Assembly: GCA_033032865.1 (NCBI GenBank)
Contig: JAWHQI010000068.1
Location: forward strand, 3,658,001 to 3,722,000
Reading direction: 5' to 3'
DNA: 64,000 bases
DNA from: Dactylorhiza incarnata
Taxonomy: Eukaryota; Streptophyta; Magnoliopsida; Asparagales; Orchidaceae
The notes below the pieces were generated by a model. That model ran no database searches. It had not been told where the DNA came from and worked only from the letters and a program-made list of their open reading frames with translations. Shown piece after piece: positions 1-10,207 of the stretch. The translations under genes were made by a program, and so were the position numbers. Within the stretch, counting starts at the first letter, position 1; every line of letters begins with the position of its first letter.

Positions 1-33
1 ACCATTAAATTTCTGAGTTCTGTTTCATCTATT

Positions 34-201
34 GCGCACGACCACTGACGCTAGTGCGCACGACCACCGGTCGTGCGCCACTGGTCGTGCGAACATGTTA
101 TTTCATAATTTCTGTCTTTGCAGGTTCCGTCCAGGCAGAGCGCACGATCACCAAATGCTAGTGCGCACGACCACTGGTCGTGCGCCACTGACCGTGCGCA
201 C
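34..201. repeat. Cluster of CACGACC / GGTCGTG words
   Basis: GTGCGCACGACC and its complement GGTCGTGCGC alternate several times with short ACTG or ACCG linkers, giving near-palindromes such as CGACCACTGGTCG. About 80 bp of unrelated sequence separates two sub-clusters. The array lies just upstream of the TATA box at 219-225, the position of U3 enhancer repeats. Confidence 0.8.
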
Positions 202-218
202 TGTTTAATTCCAGCGCC

Positions 219-225
219 TATAAAT
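219..225 (+). promoter_or_regulatory. TATA box of the LTR-like region
   Basis: TATAAAT sits between the word cluster and a C-rich leader, as expected for an LTR promoter. No transcript evidence is available from sequence. Confidence 0.5.
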
Positions 226-782
226 TCCCTGCTCGCGATTTAGGTCAGGACCCCTCGCCCGACGCCGCCGTCTTCCGCCCGATTCCGCCCGATTTCGCCC
301 CTCCACCGTCGCCCACCATATAGAGGTGCTCCGGGCTTGCTCTTCACGTCTATCTTGAGCCGGAGTTTCCTCTCGGCCTCCTCCTTCATCCAAGAGCTCC
401 AAAGGAAGACCTAGCCGCTATCTCCATCGAGCAAGAGGAAGTTGGCAACCTCCACCGGATCGTGACACGAAGAAGACGGGTCCATTGGAGAGTCGTGACA
501 GCTCTCTCTACCCCGGACGTAGTTGCAGACCGAGCTTGGACGCGGATTGACAACCCGGCGATTCCAACCGTGAATCTTCAACAAGCCTTCAGATTCGGTC
601 GATTTCTTGTCTTGTTCTCCTTTTATTGATGTATTTGCAACTAGATCTAACATTATGATGAAGTATATTTTGATTAAATAGCATTTTTACTTGATTATGT
701 CTATATGATTGAGTATTTTTGTTTATATTATTGAGGTGCGCCTTGTGGTGTGGTTTGTTGGTTGCGTTGTGCCGCCCTAACA

Positions 783-1287
783 ATTGTTAGTGGTGTGCTT
801 TTTGAAGAGGTGCTTGCGACCCTCAATCCGTAAGCCTACTCGCCCATCCGCCTACCGAAGCGTGGCATCGCGGCCCGTATTCCATCCCGCCTTACGAAGC
901 AGCGCGCTCAAGGCCTGCATTGTTCAATTCCGCTTGCCTTCTCGCCCATCCGCCCTTGCGACGCAGCGCGCTCAAGGCCTGCCTAGTTTCCATCCCGCCA
1001 AGCGAAGCTTTGCATAGCGGCATTGCATAGGAGTAGTTGTTAGCTTCTATTTTGTTTTCCAAAAGCCAACCCAACTCCCCCGCAATCCATCCGATTTAAG
1101 GACTTCGATCTCAAGTCCTTCCTCGAAACCTAACTCCACCTTACTGTGTTCCTCAAGAGACCGACACTCGGGGATTTTCCCCATTATTATTACTTGCGCG
1201 ACCGGTGCACTTGCCGAAATTATCGCATCAGCAGCAAGCTTGAATCTCAAGCGATCACCTGAAATTATACAAAAAACGATCTTCACA
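783..1287 (+). other. Non-coding GC-rich spacer with short direct repeats
   Basis: No supported gene. Between about 840 and 1020 there are diverged repeats built on CGCGCTCAAGGCCTGC and TCCATCCCGCC. A C-run at 1076-1082 on the plus strand would be a purine tract on the minus strand, but no LTR end follows it. The upstream boundary of the first antisense gene lies here; I see no TATA box before its ATG. Confidence 0.4.
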
Positions 1288-3370
1288 ATGGTGTCTGTGC
1301 TATCTCGATTGAATAAACGATCGACAGGATCAGCTTCTCCCAAGAAAAAGGAGAACACCAACCAAAAGAAGAAGACGGATAAGGCTCCTCAGCCTCTGGC
1401 TGAGGCGGGCACATCGAAGGAGACAGCTCAATCTCTTCCAAAGAAACAGCATGACTTGCCGGAGAGCACGGTTTTGTCGGTCTCTACCGTTGTTGATTTG
1501 TCAAGTAGTTCTTTGGGTCCTCCTGTGCTGAACTTTCCTGATCTATCTATTTCTTTTGATTGCCAGAAAGTCGTTGAGGTCCTTACTCAGACTGCTATCC
1601 CATCTGGTGAGATCACCTCAACTGAAGCTATCCTGGCTGGCATGTGTGAGAAGAAGGTTGAGGCTGAGAAAATTAAGCAGAAGATTGCTGATTCTGAAGA
1701 AGCTGTGAAGATGAAAAAGAGAGAGAACTCAAGTTCCTCTGTTGAAACTGCCAAGAGAAAGAAAAATGAAGAAAGTAAAGGTGTGATCACTTCGTAGGCG
1801 ATCACTCTTCCTGAGAGCGGCGGTCTTAAACATCCTGAGGATGCTCCTGAGAAGACTAATGGGGTCGGTCTCCATTTCCCTTCTGCGATCTCAGCTTCTT
1901 CAAGAGAGGCGGACTCCGAGTTGATTGCTTATCTTGATGAAAATTCTTTAATGACATCTCTTGTTCGATCTTGCAGGTGTTGGACCCTTTTGAATCTGAA
2001 CGCATCCAGGAGGCTACTGCAGAGAAGGAGATCGCCGAAAGGGAGAAGGAGACCGCTGCAGAGGCGGCCAGATTAAAGGCGGAAGCCGAGAGGGAAGAGA
2101 GTGAAAAGAAAGATAGAGAGAGAGAAGCGCGAGCTGCTGAAAAGGAGGAAGAAAAGAGAGCTGCTCTACTCGCCGCAGAGAAGAAGAAAGAAGAGGAGAA
2201 GAAGGCCGCTCTGCTTGCTGCAGAGAAGAAGGAAGAGGAGAGGAAAGCCGCTCTGCTCGCCGTAGAGGAAGAAAAGAAAAAGACTTCTAATGAGGAGAGA
2301 GCTCGTCAGATTGAAAAGGAGAAAATCGCACTTTCTGGCGGTCTGGCGAACCCCTCTGCTGCTCAGGTTGAGAAAATAAACAAAGCGGCGGTAGATCGCG
2401 CATCTGCGATCTCTGGTTTGCGGACTGGTAAGATAATGAAGGTTGCAAAATCGTTGGAATTCCTTCCCCTTCTTGCTGTTCGACCGAGATCTCCAGAGAA
2501 AATACATGAGATCGTCATCATTGAAACATATGACAATCTTGCTAGCAATGCAGAGCTAAAAAGGAGGAGAAAAGAAGGAGAGAAATTGCAAAAGAGAGAA
2601 TTGGAAATAATGAACCTTGAGCGCCTAAGGGAATCAGACCGCCTTTTGCTGACCGCAAAGCCTGCAGTCACAAAAGATATCGAAAGTACCTTACAAGACT
2701 GTGGTCTCGATTTCTTTTCAAGTATTCTTTTTTACGCGAAAACTTCTATCTTTGGACTATTTGTAGTTGAGTTAACTATAGAACTTTTCTGATCACAGGT
2801 GATGAGATCGCGGATGTTCCAGAGGAAGGAGAGCTCCTTCCGCAAGAGATGGTGGTTCCAGCTCAGCTCGCTGACATCCTCAAGCCAATGTTTGAGGTTG
2901 TCCTCTCCATGCTGATTCGGGAACGATCCTAAAATGATCAACTCCGTGCTCGAGATGACCAGCTCCGGGTTCACACCGCCGATTTTGAAGAAAGTTTGCG
3001 AGCTAATGAAAAATGAGTCCACGAGGAGTGCGATTAGAAGAATGATGAGCTCATTCGGGCACTTTGGAAAGCTGAGAAGGTTGCTGAATGTTACAAGGGA
3101 AAAGCTGCAGCTCTGTCCGCTGAGGTCTCCATTCTAACGGGCGGTCCTGCAAAGATGATAATGAGGACCGAGATTTTTGGCGATCATGCGGAGGAGAGAC
3201 CGGTTTCAGAAATCATGGTCATCCCTATGGAGCAAGTGGACAAAGAAATGTCAAAAATCCACCGAGCTACAATGTCTGCAGATCATAACTTGGTGTCTGT
3301 TCTGACCGCCGTAAATGAGATGCAAGAAATTGCTTCTTTTGTAGGAAGAAAGCGTCCAAATAGGAGATAG
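1288..3370 (+). pseudogene. Antisense extra gene 1: coiled-coil protein, spliced, interrupted by stops
   Basis: A long coding trace of unknown function. It opens with a Lys/Ser-rich N-terminus. From about 1985 to 2300 it encodes an extended coiled coil made of repeated Ala-Glu-Lys-Lys-Glu-Glu blocks. A charged helical C-terminus ends at TAG 3368-3370. An intron fits at 2722-2798 (GTATTC...CACAG); splicing joins TCA-A to GT-GAT and keeps the frame. In-frame stops at 1795-1797, 2930-2932, 3014-3016 and 3035-3037, and an unresolved frame change near 1965-1975 (either a lost splice site or an indel), make this copy non-functional. It lies on the opposite strand to the gag-pol of element D and about 385 bp before antisense gene 2. 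Such coiled-coil tails are typical of proteins found with PF04195. GCGRTCT words run through its exons. Confidence 0.6.
2722..2798 (+). other. Predicted intron of antisense gene 1
   Basis: A GT...AG interval of 77 bp, T-rich with a CACAG acceptor. Removing it restores an open frame into the downstream exon with an AGT serine codon across the junction. Confidence 0.6.
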
Positions 3371-3677
3371 ATTATTTCTTCATGCGATCTTGAACTTTCG
3401 AAAACCTGAACAATTTGAACGTGTTGTAATGTATAAGACGACAATAATTTTTATTTATGCGATCTCTGTGATGTCGTGATGTCGATCTCTTGTTATTAAG
3501 TGTATCTTGCTTTTTTTTATTCATATACTTGTCATGATCTGGGATTCTGCGGTCTAACTTTAATAAGACCGAATGTATAACGATATTTATAATCTTATGC
3601 AGGTGTACCATCGGTCTAAGCAATTTTACTGGGCGATCTCAGGAAAAGTCATCATTGCGAAAATATCCTTGGATTCC
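3371..3677 (+). other. Spacer between the two antisense genes
   Basis: AT-rich, without coding trace. It holds several GCGATCT/GCGGTCT words (near 3382, 3460, 3548 and 3631), so the word enrichment is not caused by codon usage. Confidence 0.6.
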
Positions 3678-3686
3678 TATAAATAG
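3678..3686 (+). promoter_or_regulatory. TATA box of antisense gene 2
   Basis: TATAAATAG lies 70 bases before the ATG at 3756, the usual plant promoter spacing. This supports the antisense gene having its own promoter. Confidence 0.6.
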
Positions 3687-4436
3687 CTGGCCTTTGAGTT
3701 TTTATTTCATACTTTTCGAATGCACCCTAAGCACCAGTCTCAGCGAACTTCAATTATGGTATCCGCGCGAGCTTCTTCTGCAGAAGTCTTCCTGGAGGCC
3801 GATCATAAACTTGATCGTCTTTCCAAGGATGAATACATGTCCTTTTTGGCGAAGTACGCGATTCAATATTAGATCGTGGTGAGACCGCCCAGAGAGGGTG
3901 AAGGATTAAATTTTGGAGAGGAGAATATGTTCATATATCCCATCGATCACTTCGATTATGGGATGAAATTTCCTCTTCCTTGGGAAATTCTCGATGTGAT
4001 GGAATATTACGGATTTGGGCTCGCTCAGCTACCTCCAAATTCGATCGGTCTTATCAATGTCTTTATCAATTACTTGAGATCGGAAAGAATTAAATTTACT
4101 ATGGCACTTTTCCGCGCGACCTTTACTCCAAAAGTACTGAAAGAAGGACAAAAGAAAGAAGAGTTCAAGGGGTTAGTTTACTTTCATGCGAAGGAGTAAA
4201 AATTCTGAATCTTCCAAATAAAGTTCTATTCTGGACGGAAAGGTTCCTCATTTTCGAAGGCGACCTCGGCGGTCTCAGCAGCCGACCATCTCCGAGAGCA
4301 GAAGCCGTCTTCAGAAAAAGCAAGACGATCTCAAAAGAGGAGCTGGATGTTTTGGTTTTTCTAGCGGGCAAGCGACTGGACCTCCTCCATTATCTAGCGA
4401 TCTGGCCTGAGATCGCTGAGATTCCTCCGGCAGAAA

Positions 4437-4507
4437 GTGAGTATTTTCCCCACGGTCTCATGTATTCTTTCCATAACTTCTTGATTTTTCTATCTTTCCT
4501 TTTTCAG
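4437..4507 (+). other. Predicted intron 1 of antisense gene 2
   Basis: 71 bp with a strong GTGAGT donor and TTTTTCAG acceptor. Joining makes an ACG codon and continues the reading frame. Confidence 0.65.
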
Positions 4508-4962
4508 CGACCTTTGCGATCCCTACATCCGACCCGGTGGCACCAGATGAAGAGGTGCTCACTCAAAGGGAAAAAAGAAAGAGAAGGGAAGAAGAACGCG
4601 AGATCACTGGGGTTGGTGATACATCGGAGACCGCTAACGATCATTTTCCTATGGCCGGTTTCATGAAGAAACAGAAAGATACCAAGGGAAAACCCCTTCT
4701 CAAATGGGGGGCAAAAGGGAAGGCCGTGAAGGTGTCCACCGATCTCGCTCTTTGGAGTGGAAATTTATCGCGCCATGCTTTTGCGGCCACCTCGGCCCTT
4801 TATGGGAAGAAAACTCTCCAAGAAGCATACAATTTTGAGACCGAGATGCTTCCCGACACCTGCGCTCAAGCGACCGTCAGGAGAACGGTCTTGAATCACC
4901 ACATGGGGCGGTCTCTGAGAAGAACCCTGAAAGAGATCGAGGTCCTGCATGAGGAGCGAAGA

Positions 4963-5032
4963 GTAAGAACTTTTGCTTGAGGTATCTATCTCCTTTTATG
5001 TGACCGCACAATCTAATAATTTTCTTTTGCAG
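4963..5032 (+). other. Predicted intron 2 of antisense gene 2
   Basis: 70 bp, GTAAGA donor, T-rich tract and TTGCAG acceptor. Splicing joins AGA to CAA in frame. Confidence 0.65.
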
Positions 5033-5558
5033 CAATCAAAAGAAGCAGCGTATGATCCTGACAATCCGGAATTCCAGAATGCTCTAATGCAACATATTAA
5101 AGAGACCGCAGAACAAGTGATCTCAGAACTTCACGACCGCGGCGGTCTTACTGAAGAATTTAGAGATATAAAATTTGCCGATCTTTTCTCTGACGATGCG
5201 GGAGTAATAGACGAATAGTCAATCACGACTGGTAAGGCCGCCTCTGAGAGAGAAGAAGAGGAAGCAAATGTTGATATAGAAGGGAATGCTGATGAAGCGA
5301 GCGGAAGCCAGTATGTTGCTGGTAATGTTACAAGCTCTGCCGCAGACTTAAGCTCCGGATCTAAAATTCCTCCCAGAGATTCAGGAGAGTCTTTAGACGA
5401 GACCTGCTCTTCTTCAGATGATGAGCGGTCTCCTAAAAGATCAAGAAGCAAATAGATCCAGTTGTCATTTTTACTTTTCGCGTCTGCGGATTTTGTGACT
5501 TCGCGATCTGATGCAATGAACATTGAAAATAGAAAAATAGAAATTTAGTATACCTTTG

Positions 5559-7375
5559 TGATAGAGAAATTTGTGTTCTCCAATCTATACTCGATTAAGG
5601 CAAGTGTACCTATCGAAATATAGCATAGGATATGAAATATATCAAGGTTGTATTTAAACTCGGGGCAGGCAAGTACTATTACTCACAACAATTCTATTAT
5701 TCTACCGAATAAAGATATGGGTTTTTGAAAATAAAAATAAACTAAGCTTAATTAAACGGGAAATAAACTATTGAAAAAGAGTGCTCGATCAACGATTCAC
5801 TTTGAAATAAAATAACGGAATAAATTAGTTTAACATTCGTAATTCTATTAAGACCGTGGCGGATCCGAAAATAAGAAATAATCTCGCTAGAGCATTAAAT
5901 CTCCTAACTTCTAGACGTTTTGACCGAAATCTCTTTGCAAATCAAAAGGCCTAAAGTCGCATTATCGAAGTGAACCACGCTATTGGATTTGACTCCAATC
6001 CGGAGGATTTACGTCATCCTATCTCTAGGGTTGCGTGCAACTCCTTCCTTCCTTGAGTGATCTTTCACATTCACGAGCCTCTCGGCTACTCAAATATGAG
6101 ATCGGAATCTACTACCGTATACATGAAATACAGAGTCGATACGATAAAAATCAAGGTTGGATCAAAAATAAAAATACAAAAGTGAAACATAAAATAAAAG
6201 ATGCGTTATTTTATCGCAGAGATTATCGCGATCGGGCACCAACAAAATTAGCTAAGCATAGTTGAAGATGAGACAGAGATAGAGAAAAAGAGAAATTTGC
6301 ATTTTCATTCAACTTGAAAAAGAGTTACAATAATGAAAATTACTAAGCTATTGCAAGATGAAATAAAAGGACAAAAAGAAAGAAATTACAAGAACTTGGA
6401 ACTTGCTCTCTAACTCTCTACACTACCACTACATTCCTCTCAAAAGCTTGATCTCATGGTCCTTTTATAGGAGAGGGGGAAGTTTCTAGATGGAAGTGAA
6501 GATGAAGGGGAGATGCATGCATGATATTGATGAGGGAGAGAGAGGATAGGAGAGAGAGAGAGAGGCAAATGCATGAATGGTTTAAATGAGGGGGAGAGAT
6601 AAATGGCTACATGCATGCATTTTATTTAAAAGAAAAGATACAAACAAAATAGAAAATAAAAATAGAATAAAAAGGGGATGAATGAGAAATAAAGAGGGGA
6701 AAAAATAAAAAGGAGAGAGAGAAGAGAGGGGGGAATAGAGTGGGCTGCTACATAAAGGAAGTGGGCTTCTTGATGAAATGAAGTGGAGAAAGTGGGCCAA
6801 CTTTGATGATTGAAAAGAAGAAGTGGGTTGCATTCATGTGAGGCTTGGGCTGGATAATTGGTGAATGAAATGGAGGCTCACGGGTAGATTGTAGTGGAGC
6901 TGCTATGCAAGGTGGCTGGACTTTTATGAGCTGCATTCACGTGGACTACACTTTGTTGGCTGCATGGAATAATGGATTAGAGGAGGCTCTTTGGCCTTGA
7001 ATTAAATGGGAGACCGGCTGCATGGTTGCATTAATGAAGAGCTGAACCAACAACAAGTTGACGGGCTGCTACACTTGGTCAAGGTGGTCGGCTACAATTC
7101 TTCAAGATGATGCGGCGATGGCGTGGACTTCATGCAAAGGTGGTGGCAATGACGCAGACGCGGCGTTGCGGCATGAATATTGACGGCGCGACGATGGCGT
7201 TGCGGCGACGATGGCGGCATGGACGGGCACACGATGGCGAACGCGACGACTTCATGCAAAGGTGGCGGCGACAATATTCCTACAAAATAAAATAAAATAA
7301 AACATTAGCATTAGTTAAGAAAATATAAAAATATAAAACTAAAACATAAAAACGATGACTAAAAACTAATTATCA
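5559..7375 (-). repeat. Element E, 3' LTR
   Basis: 1817 bp, near-identical to 10208-12134 apart from point changes and about 110 bp missing near its right end (the stretch present at roughly 11990-12105 in the other LTR). TATA box on the minus strand at 6461-6470. Confidence 0.9.
7105..7275. repeat. Element E U3 CpG-rich words (GGCGRCGATGGCG type)
   Basis: A cluster of GCGGCG / GCGACGATGGCG words in an otherwise AT-rich LTR, bracketed by two copies of ACTTCATGCAAAGGTGG about 120 bp apart. The 5' LTR has the same cluster at about 11750-11920. It lies upstream of the TATA box in element orientation. Confidence 0.7.
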
Positions 7376-7390
7376 AACTCCCCCATGCTT
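7376..7390 (-). promoter_or_regulatory. Element E polypurine tract
   Basis: On the minus strand AAGCATGGGGGAGTT directly precedes the TGATAATT start of the 3' LTR, the position of the plus-strand priming tract. Confidence 0.8.
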
Positions 7391-8865
7391 AGGCTTTGCT
7401 TGTCCTCAAGCAAATGGAAATCAAAATAGAGGGGAAACAAAAAGAAAAATAATTTTTAAGTTGCATAATTAAAAAAACCAAAGTGTGAAAAATTAAACTA
7501 TCCTAATTTCTATGCTAGCAACTAGTGAGGTGAGATATCCAAAATAGAAAACTTGAAAAGAGGAGACCTAAAAATATTATTAAAACTTAAAGAAGGATTA
7601 CACATTTCTAAATCCCTAAAACAAGACATCCAAAAGTTTAGGAAAATAAGAAAAACAAAAATATAGAGTTTCTAAATAAATGGTGCATTAGACGAATTAC
7701 TAGGTTGCTAAAATAGCGACTACCCCTAAATCACCTAAAAATAACCTCCAAAGAAATCCATCAATGATGGTGTCCATAGGCTTGTCCGTTCACACTCTCT
7801 CCACTACGCAGATTTGTAACACGTTCTAAAGATCACTAGGACTTAATAGGCGTAATAATTTGGTTTAGGTAAATGATTAGGAGTGATAATTCAAAGATAA
7901 AAAGGAAAACTAAACACACTAAACCAAAGTTGAGCACAAAAACAAGAATTGAGAGGTACAACATTTTTTCATTTCAAAAATAAAAACAAGGCCATGTAAT
8001 TTTTTTTCTTTTCATAATTGGCCACGAATAAACTTCATTTTTTTTCTTTTGATTTCACACAATTTTTTTTTGATGATGATCTTCTTCTTTTTGGTACTAC
8101 TTTTTCTAAATGGGAGCTCCAAATGTAAGTTTTCAAGTTTCTTTTCATTTTTCAAACATAAACCCCATAACAAAAATGAGTAAACAAAAAGCTCAAGGTT
8201 TAGTGCGGAAAAAGGGTTAGGCATTTTGGCTTTGGTGAAAAAGTGAAAAGTGGAGCTTAAACAAAGAAAAAGGGAAAGGCCCAAAATAGTTTGCAATGTT
8301 GTAATGTTTAGGTGGGCAAAAGGCTCAAACGGGTCAAAGGGTGGCCTAGATCATTTCTAAAGTTCGTGAAAATCAAAAACTACGCACATGCTTCGAGAGT
8401 AGCTTGGGACAAGTTCTAGACAACAAGAAAGAATTATTCCTAAATGAAAAAGTGATAACGCTTTTTAGCAACCGTTCCTAGGCAATAACACCGAATAAAA
8501 AGAAAAACTACAATTTGCTAACTTATAGTCCTTAAAGGACTGATGTCTATATGTAGAGATTAGAAAATCGTAAAAATAAAATATGTTAAAACTAATAAGT
8601 TTAGAAAACCTATTCAAGAAAATTCTACCTAGGACAAAAGAACCGCTCGGCCATACACATCACTAGAAGACGCATAAAAATAAAGATAGAAAATAATTTT
8701 TTGACTTTGATTTTCAAATAGATTTTATATATATTTTTTTTAATTTTTTGGATTTTTTCACAAGGCTAAAGAAACAAAATAGTACCATAATAAATTTTTT
8801 TTTTATTTTGTTTTGTTTTCAAATTTTTTTGTGTTTTTTTGAAAGACTTAAAAAGAAAGGGAAAA
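7391..8865 (-). other. Element E 3' untranslated interior
   Basis: AT-rich, no coding trace. A block at about 7750-7815 (ATCCATCAATGA... to ...ACTCTCTCCACTAC) is conserved at about 58812-58877 in element F, although the surroundings have diverged. This suggests selection or shared ancestry of a functional RNA or DNA site. Confidence 0.6.
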
Positions 8866-8880
8866 CACTCCCCCATGCTT
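8866..8880 (-). promoter_or_regulatory. Internal copy of the polypurine tract, element E
   Basis: CACTCCCCCATGCTT repeats the 3' polypurine tract sequence (7376-7390) with one difference, 1490 bp further inside, right at the end of the ORF. Element F has the same arrangement with nearly the same spacing, suggesting a central-polypurine-like second priming site. Confidence 0.5.
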
Positions 8881-9901
8881 AAAGTTCAACATTGTCCCCA
8901 ATGTTGAATAGTAAGTATGAGGAAAAAAGAAGAAAGGAAGAAAAGAAGAGGGGGGGGGGGATGCAATAAAGTAAATAATAAAAAAAGAAGAAATGAAGAA
9001 TCGCACCGACATGCGGTGGAATCTTCAAAGGAATGACGCCCGAGAATGTACGGACGGAGTTATTGAAGAACTCCGCCGTATGTGAAACGGGGAAGAAGGG
9101 GTCGTTAAAAGAAGAAGAAATAGAAAGAGGAATAAAAGAAGGTGAAAAAGAAATTTCATCAACAGAAATTTCACAAGGAGAAAGAGAATCTTGTGAAATT
9201 TCGGGAGAAGAAGGGGTAGAAAGAATTAAAGATGGATTATCTAAAATAAAAGAAGGAGAATTATCTAAAATAGAAGAAGAAGAAAAAGAAGATTCGCTAA
9301 AAATAGAAAAATTTGGAACAGATGAATTTAAGACTGAAATGGAATCACCAACGTCATCGGAAAAAGAAAGAGAATTATGAGACTTCTCGTCATCCTCAAG
9401 AGATAAGAAGCACGTCGGAATATCCATATGTGTGTCATCCAAAGGAGGAAGGAAACAATCCGGAACATCCGAATAGTTATCTTCCTTGAGAGGAATAAGA
9501 CAAGCCGGGATATCCGGTGACTCATTACATGAAGAAATTGAAGGAGACGGAGAAGAAGACGAAGAAAACGATGCGGCCTCACGAGAAAAACAATCCAAAA
9601 TGGTTTTGAAATGCGAATTAATATTATCAATAGACGTTTGAAATTCCAAATACCCATTATCGATAGAACTAAAAATTAGAGGCGCGGCGCTTTGCGGGGC
9701 AAAATCATGTGAAAAATAAGACGGGTTCCCCATCTCCCAAGTAGGATAAAAATTAGAGTAAGGGTCAAATTGGCCACTTTGACCTACTCCAGAAAAATTG
9801 AAATCATATGAGGGAGGGGTTCCCAAAAAACATGCAAAATTAAAGTGGTCGGGCGACCCGCAAAGAGCGCAAAAAGAAGATGATTCTATGATAAAAAAAA
9901 G
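8879..9901 (-). CDS. Element E orphan gag-like ORF with CCHC zinc knuckle
   Basis: Open reading frame of about 340 codons after a TAG at 9902-9904; no ATG precedes the finger in this copy (the first ATG-like start lies after it, at 9826), so the true start is lost or non-standard. Near the N-terminus is a perfect CX2CX4HX4C knuckle (C-ALC-GSPD-H-FNFA-C, about 9839-9880), a nucleic-acid-binding motif of retroviral and retrotransposon Gag. The rest is rich in Ser, Asp, Glu, Pro and Phe with repeated IP(A/T)CF/L units and no other domain I recognise. A poly-G run at 8951 lies in the weakly coding tail. Presumably an RNA-binding remnant of Gag; capsid, protease and RT are absent. Confidence 0.55.
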   Translation of the reverse strand, partial: LFFIIESSSFCALCGSPDHFNFACFLGTPPSYDFNFSGVGQSGQFDPYSNFYPTWEMGNPSYFSHDFAPQSAAPLIFSSIDNGYLEFQTSIDNINSHFKTILDCFSREAASFSSSSSPSPSISSCNESPDIPACLIPLKEDNYSDVPDCFLPPLDDTHMDIPTCFLSLEDDEKSHNSLSFSDDVGDSISVLNSSVPNFSIFSESSFSSSSILDNSPSFILDNPSLILSTPSSPEISQDSLSPCEISVDEISFSPSFIPLSISSSFNDPFFPVSHTAEFFNNSVRTFSGVIPLKIPPHVGAILHFFFFYYLLYCIPPPLFFSSFLLFSSYLLFNIGDNVEL

Positions 9902-9969
9902 CTACTACCAAAAAAGAAAGAGAAAATTAAATTTGTTTTTTTTTTATTGATTTTTTTAGGCGGATTATG

Positions 9970-10071
9970 TTAGTCCTGGACTTCCCGAGATCTGCCCTGT
10001 GAGGGATTTGCAACGGTACTAGAGGCTGTGATGGGAATTCAAGCCCAAAGCGTCCTTTCCAGGAATTTAGG
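9970..10071 (-). repeat. Conserved block shared by E, F and the inverted LTR
   Basis: A non-coding block (GGACTTCCCGAG ... TACTAGAGGCTGTGATGGGA ... AAAGCGTCCTTTCC) near the primer site of E. Clear relatives are at about 59793-59889 and 61645-61737 in F and 52066-52160 in the inverted LARD-type LTR, all in the same orientation. Confidence 0.75.
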
Positions 10072-10183
10072 TGGAATAGAAAAACGATGATGTGGGTTAA
10101 TTATAATTTATAATGATAATAATTTTTTTTTGAATTTTAGTAGAAGTAATAAACTCGATGCTTTCGTAATATTGCCAAAAATA

Positions 10184-10201
10184 TCCCCGGCAACGGCGCC
10201 A
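10184..10201 (-). promoter_or_regulatory. Element E primer-binding site (Asp-tRNA type)
   Basis: On the minus strand TGGCGCCGTTGCCGGGGA follows the 5' LTR after six bases. This is the well-known Asp-tRNA-complementary primer site of plant Athila/Tat gypsy elements and fixes the element's orientation. Confidence 0.9.
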
Positions 10202-10207
10202 AAAACT

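Larger units (their letters stand above)
1..782 (+). mobile_element. LTR-like terminal region, left end outside window
   Basis: The order is that of a plant LTR on the plus strand: a CpG-rich word cluster (34-201), a TATA box (219-225), a leader, an AT-rich stretch, and an end at ...CCTAACA (782). I see no second copy in the window and no clear primer-binding site after 782, so it may be a solo LTR, a truncated element end, or part of the host element D. It does not match the D LTR at 48497-49036. The assignment rests on architecture only. Confidence 0.4.
3756..5455 (+). pseudogene. Antisense extra gene 2: Transposase_28 (PF04195)-like protein, three exons, broken
   Basis: The first exon encodes a short N-terminus, then the family core with KFPLPWEILDVMEYYGFG followed by AQLPPNSIGLINVF, which matches the usual FPL...EVL...LGI...QL.PNSW pattern of the 'putative gypsy type transposon' domain. 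Two introns fit: 4437-4507 (GTGAGT...TTCAG) and 4963-5032 (GTAAGA...TTGCAG), both frame-preserving. The C-terminal part is acidic and ends in a basic KRSRSK tail. Damage: in-frame TAG at 3870-3872, a one-base frame change near 4190, and TAG at 5216-5218 after which the same frame stays open to 5453-5455. PF04195 proteins are known as extra ORFs, often antisense, in Tat-lineage Ty3/gypsy elements. That fits the position antisense to the D pol. Biochemical role unknown. Confidence 0.7.
1800..5553. repeat. Dispersed GCGRTCT / AGAYCGC words across the antisense gene region
   Basis: I count about 21 exact GCGATCT, GCGGTCT or complementary heptamers here by eye, in both orientations and in exons, introns and spacers alike. 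Uniform random sequence would give about one in this length. The same words fill 12140-13250 and 48190-49000 of the presumed same element, but I found none in its remaining gag-pol. Confidence 0.8.

Noticed and set aside
6582..6936. Minus-strand small ORFs in the E LTRs (MQPTSSFQSS..., MQLIKVQPPC...)
   Set aside because: Both LTRs have them only because the LTRs are copies; no domain, and the frames end at LTR indels.
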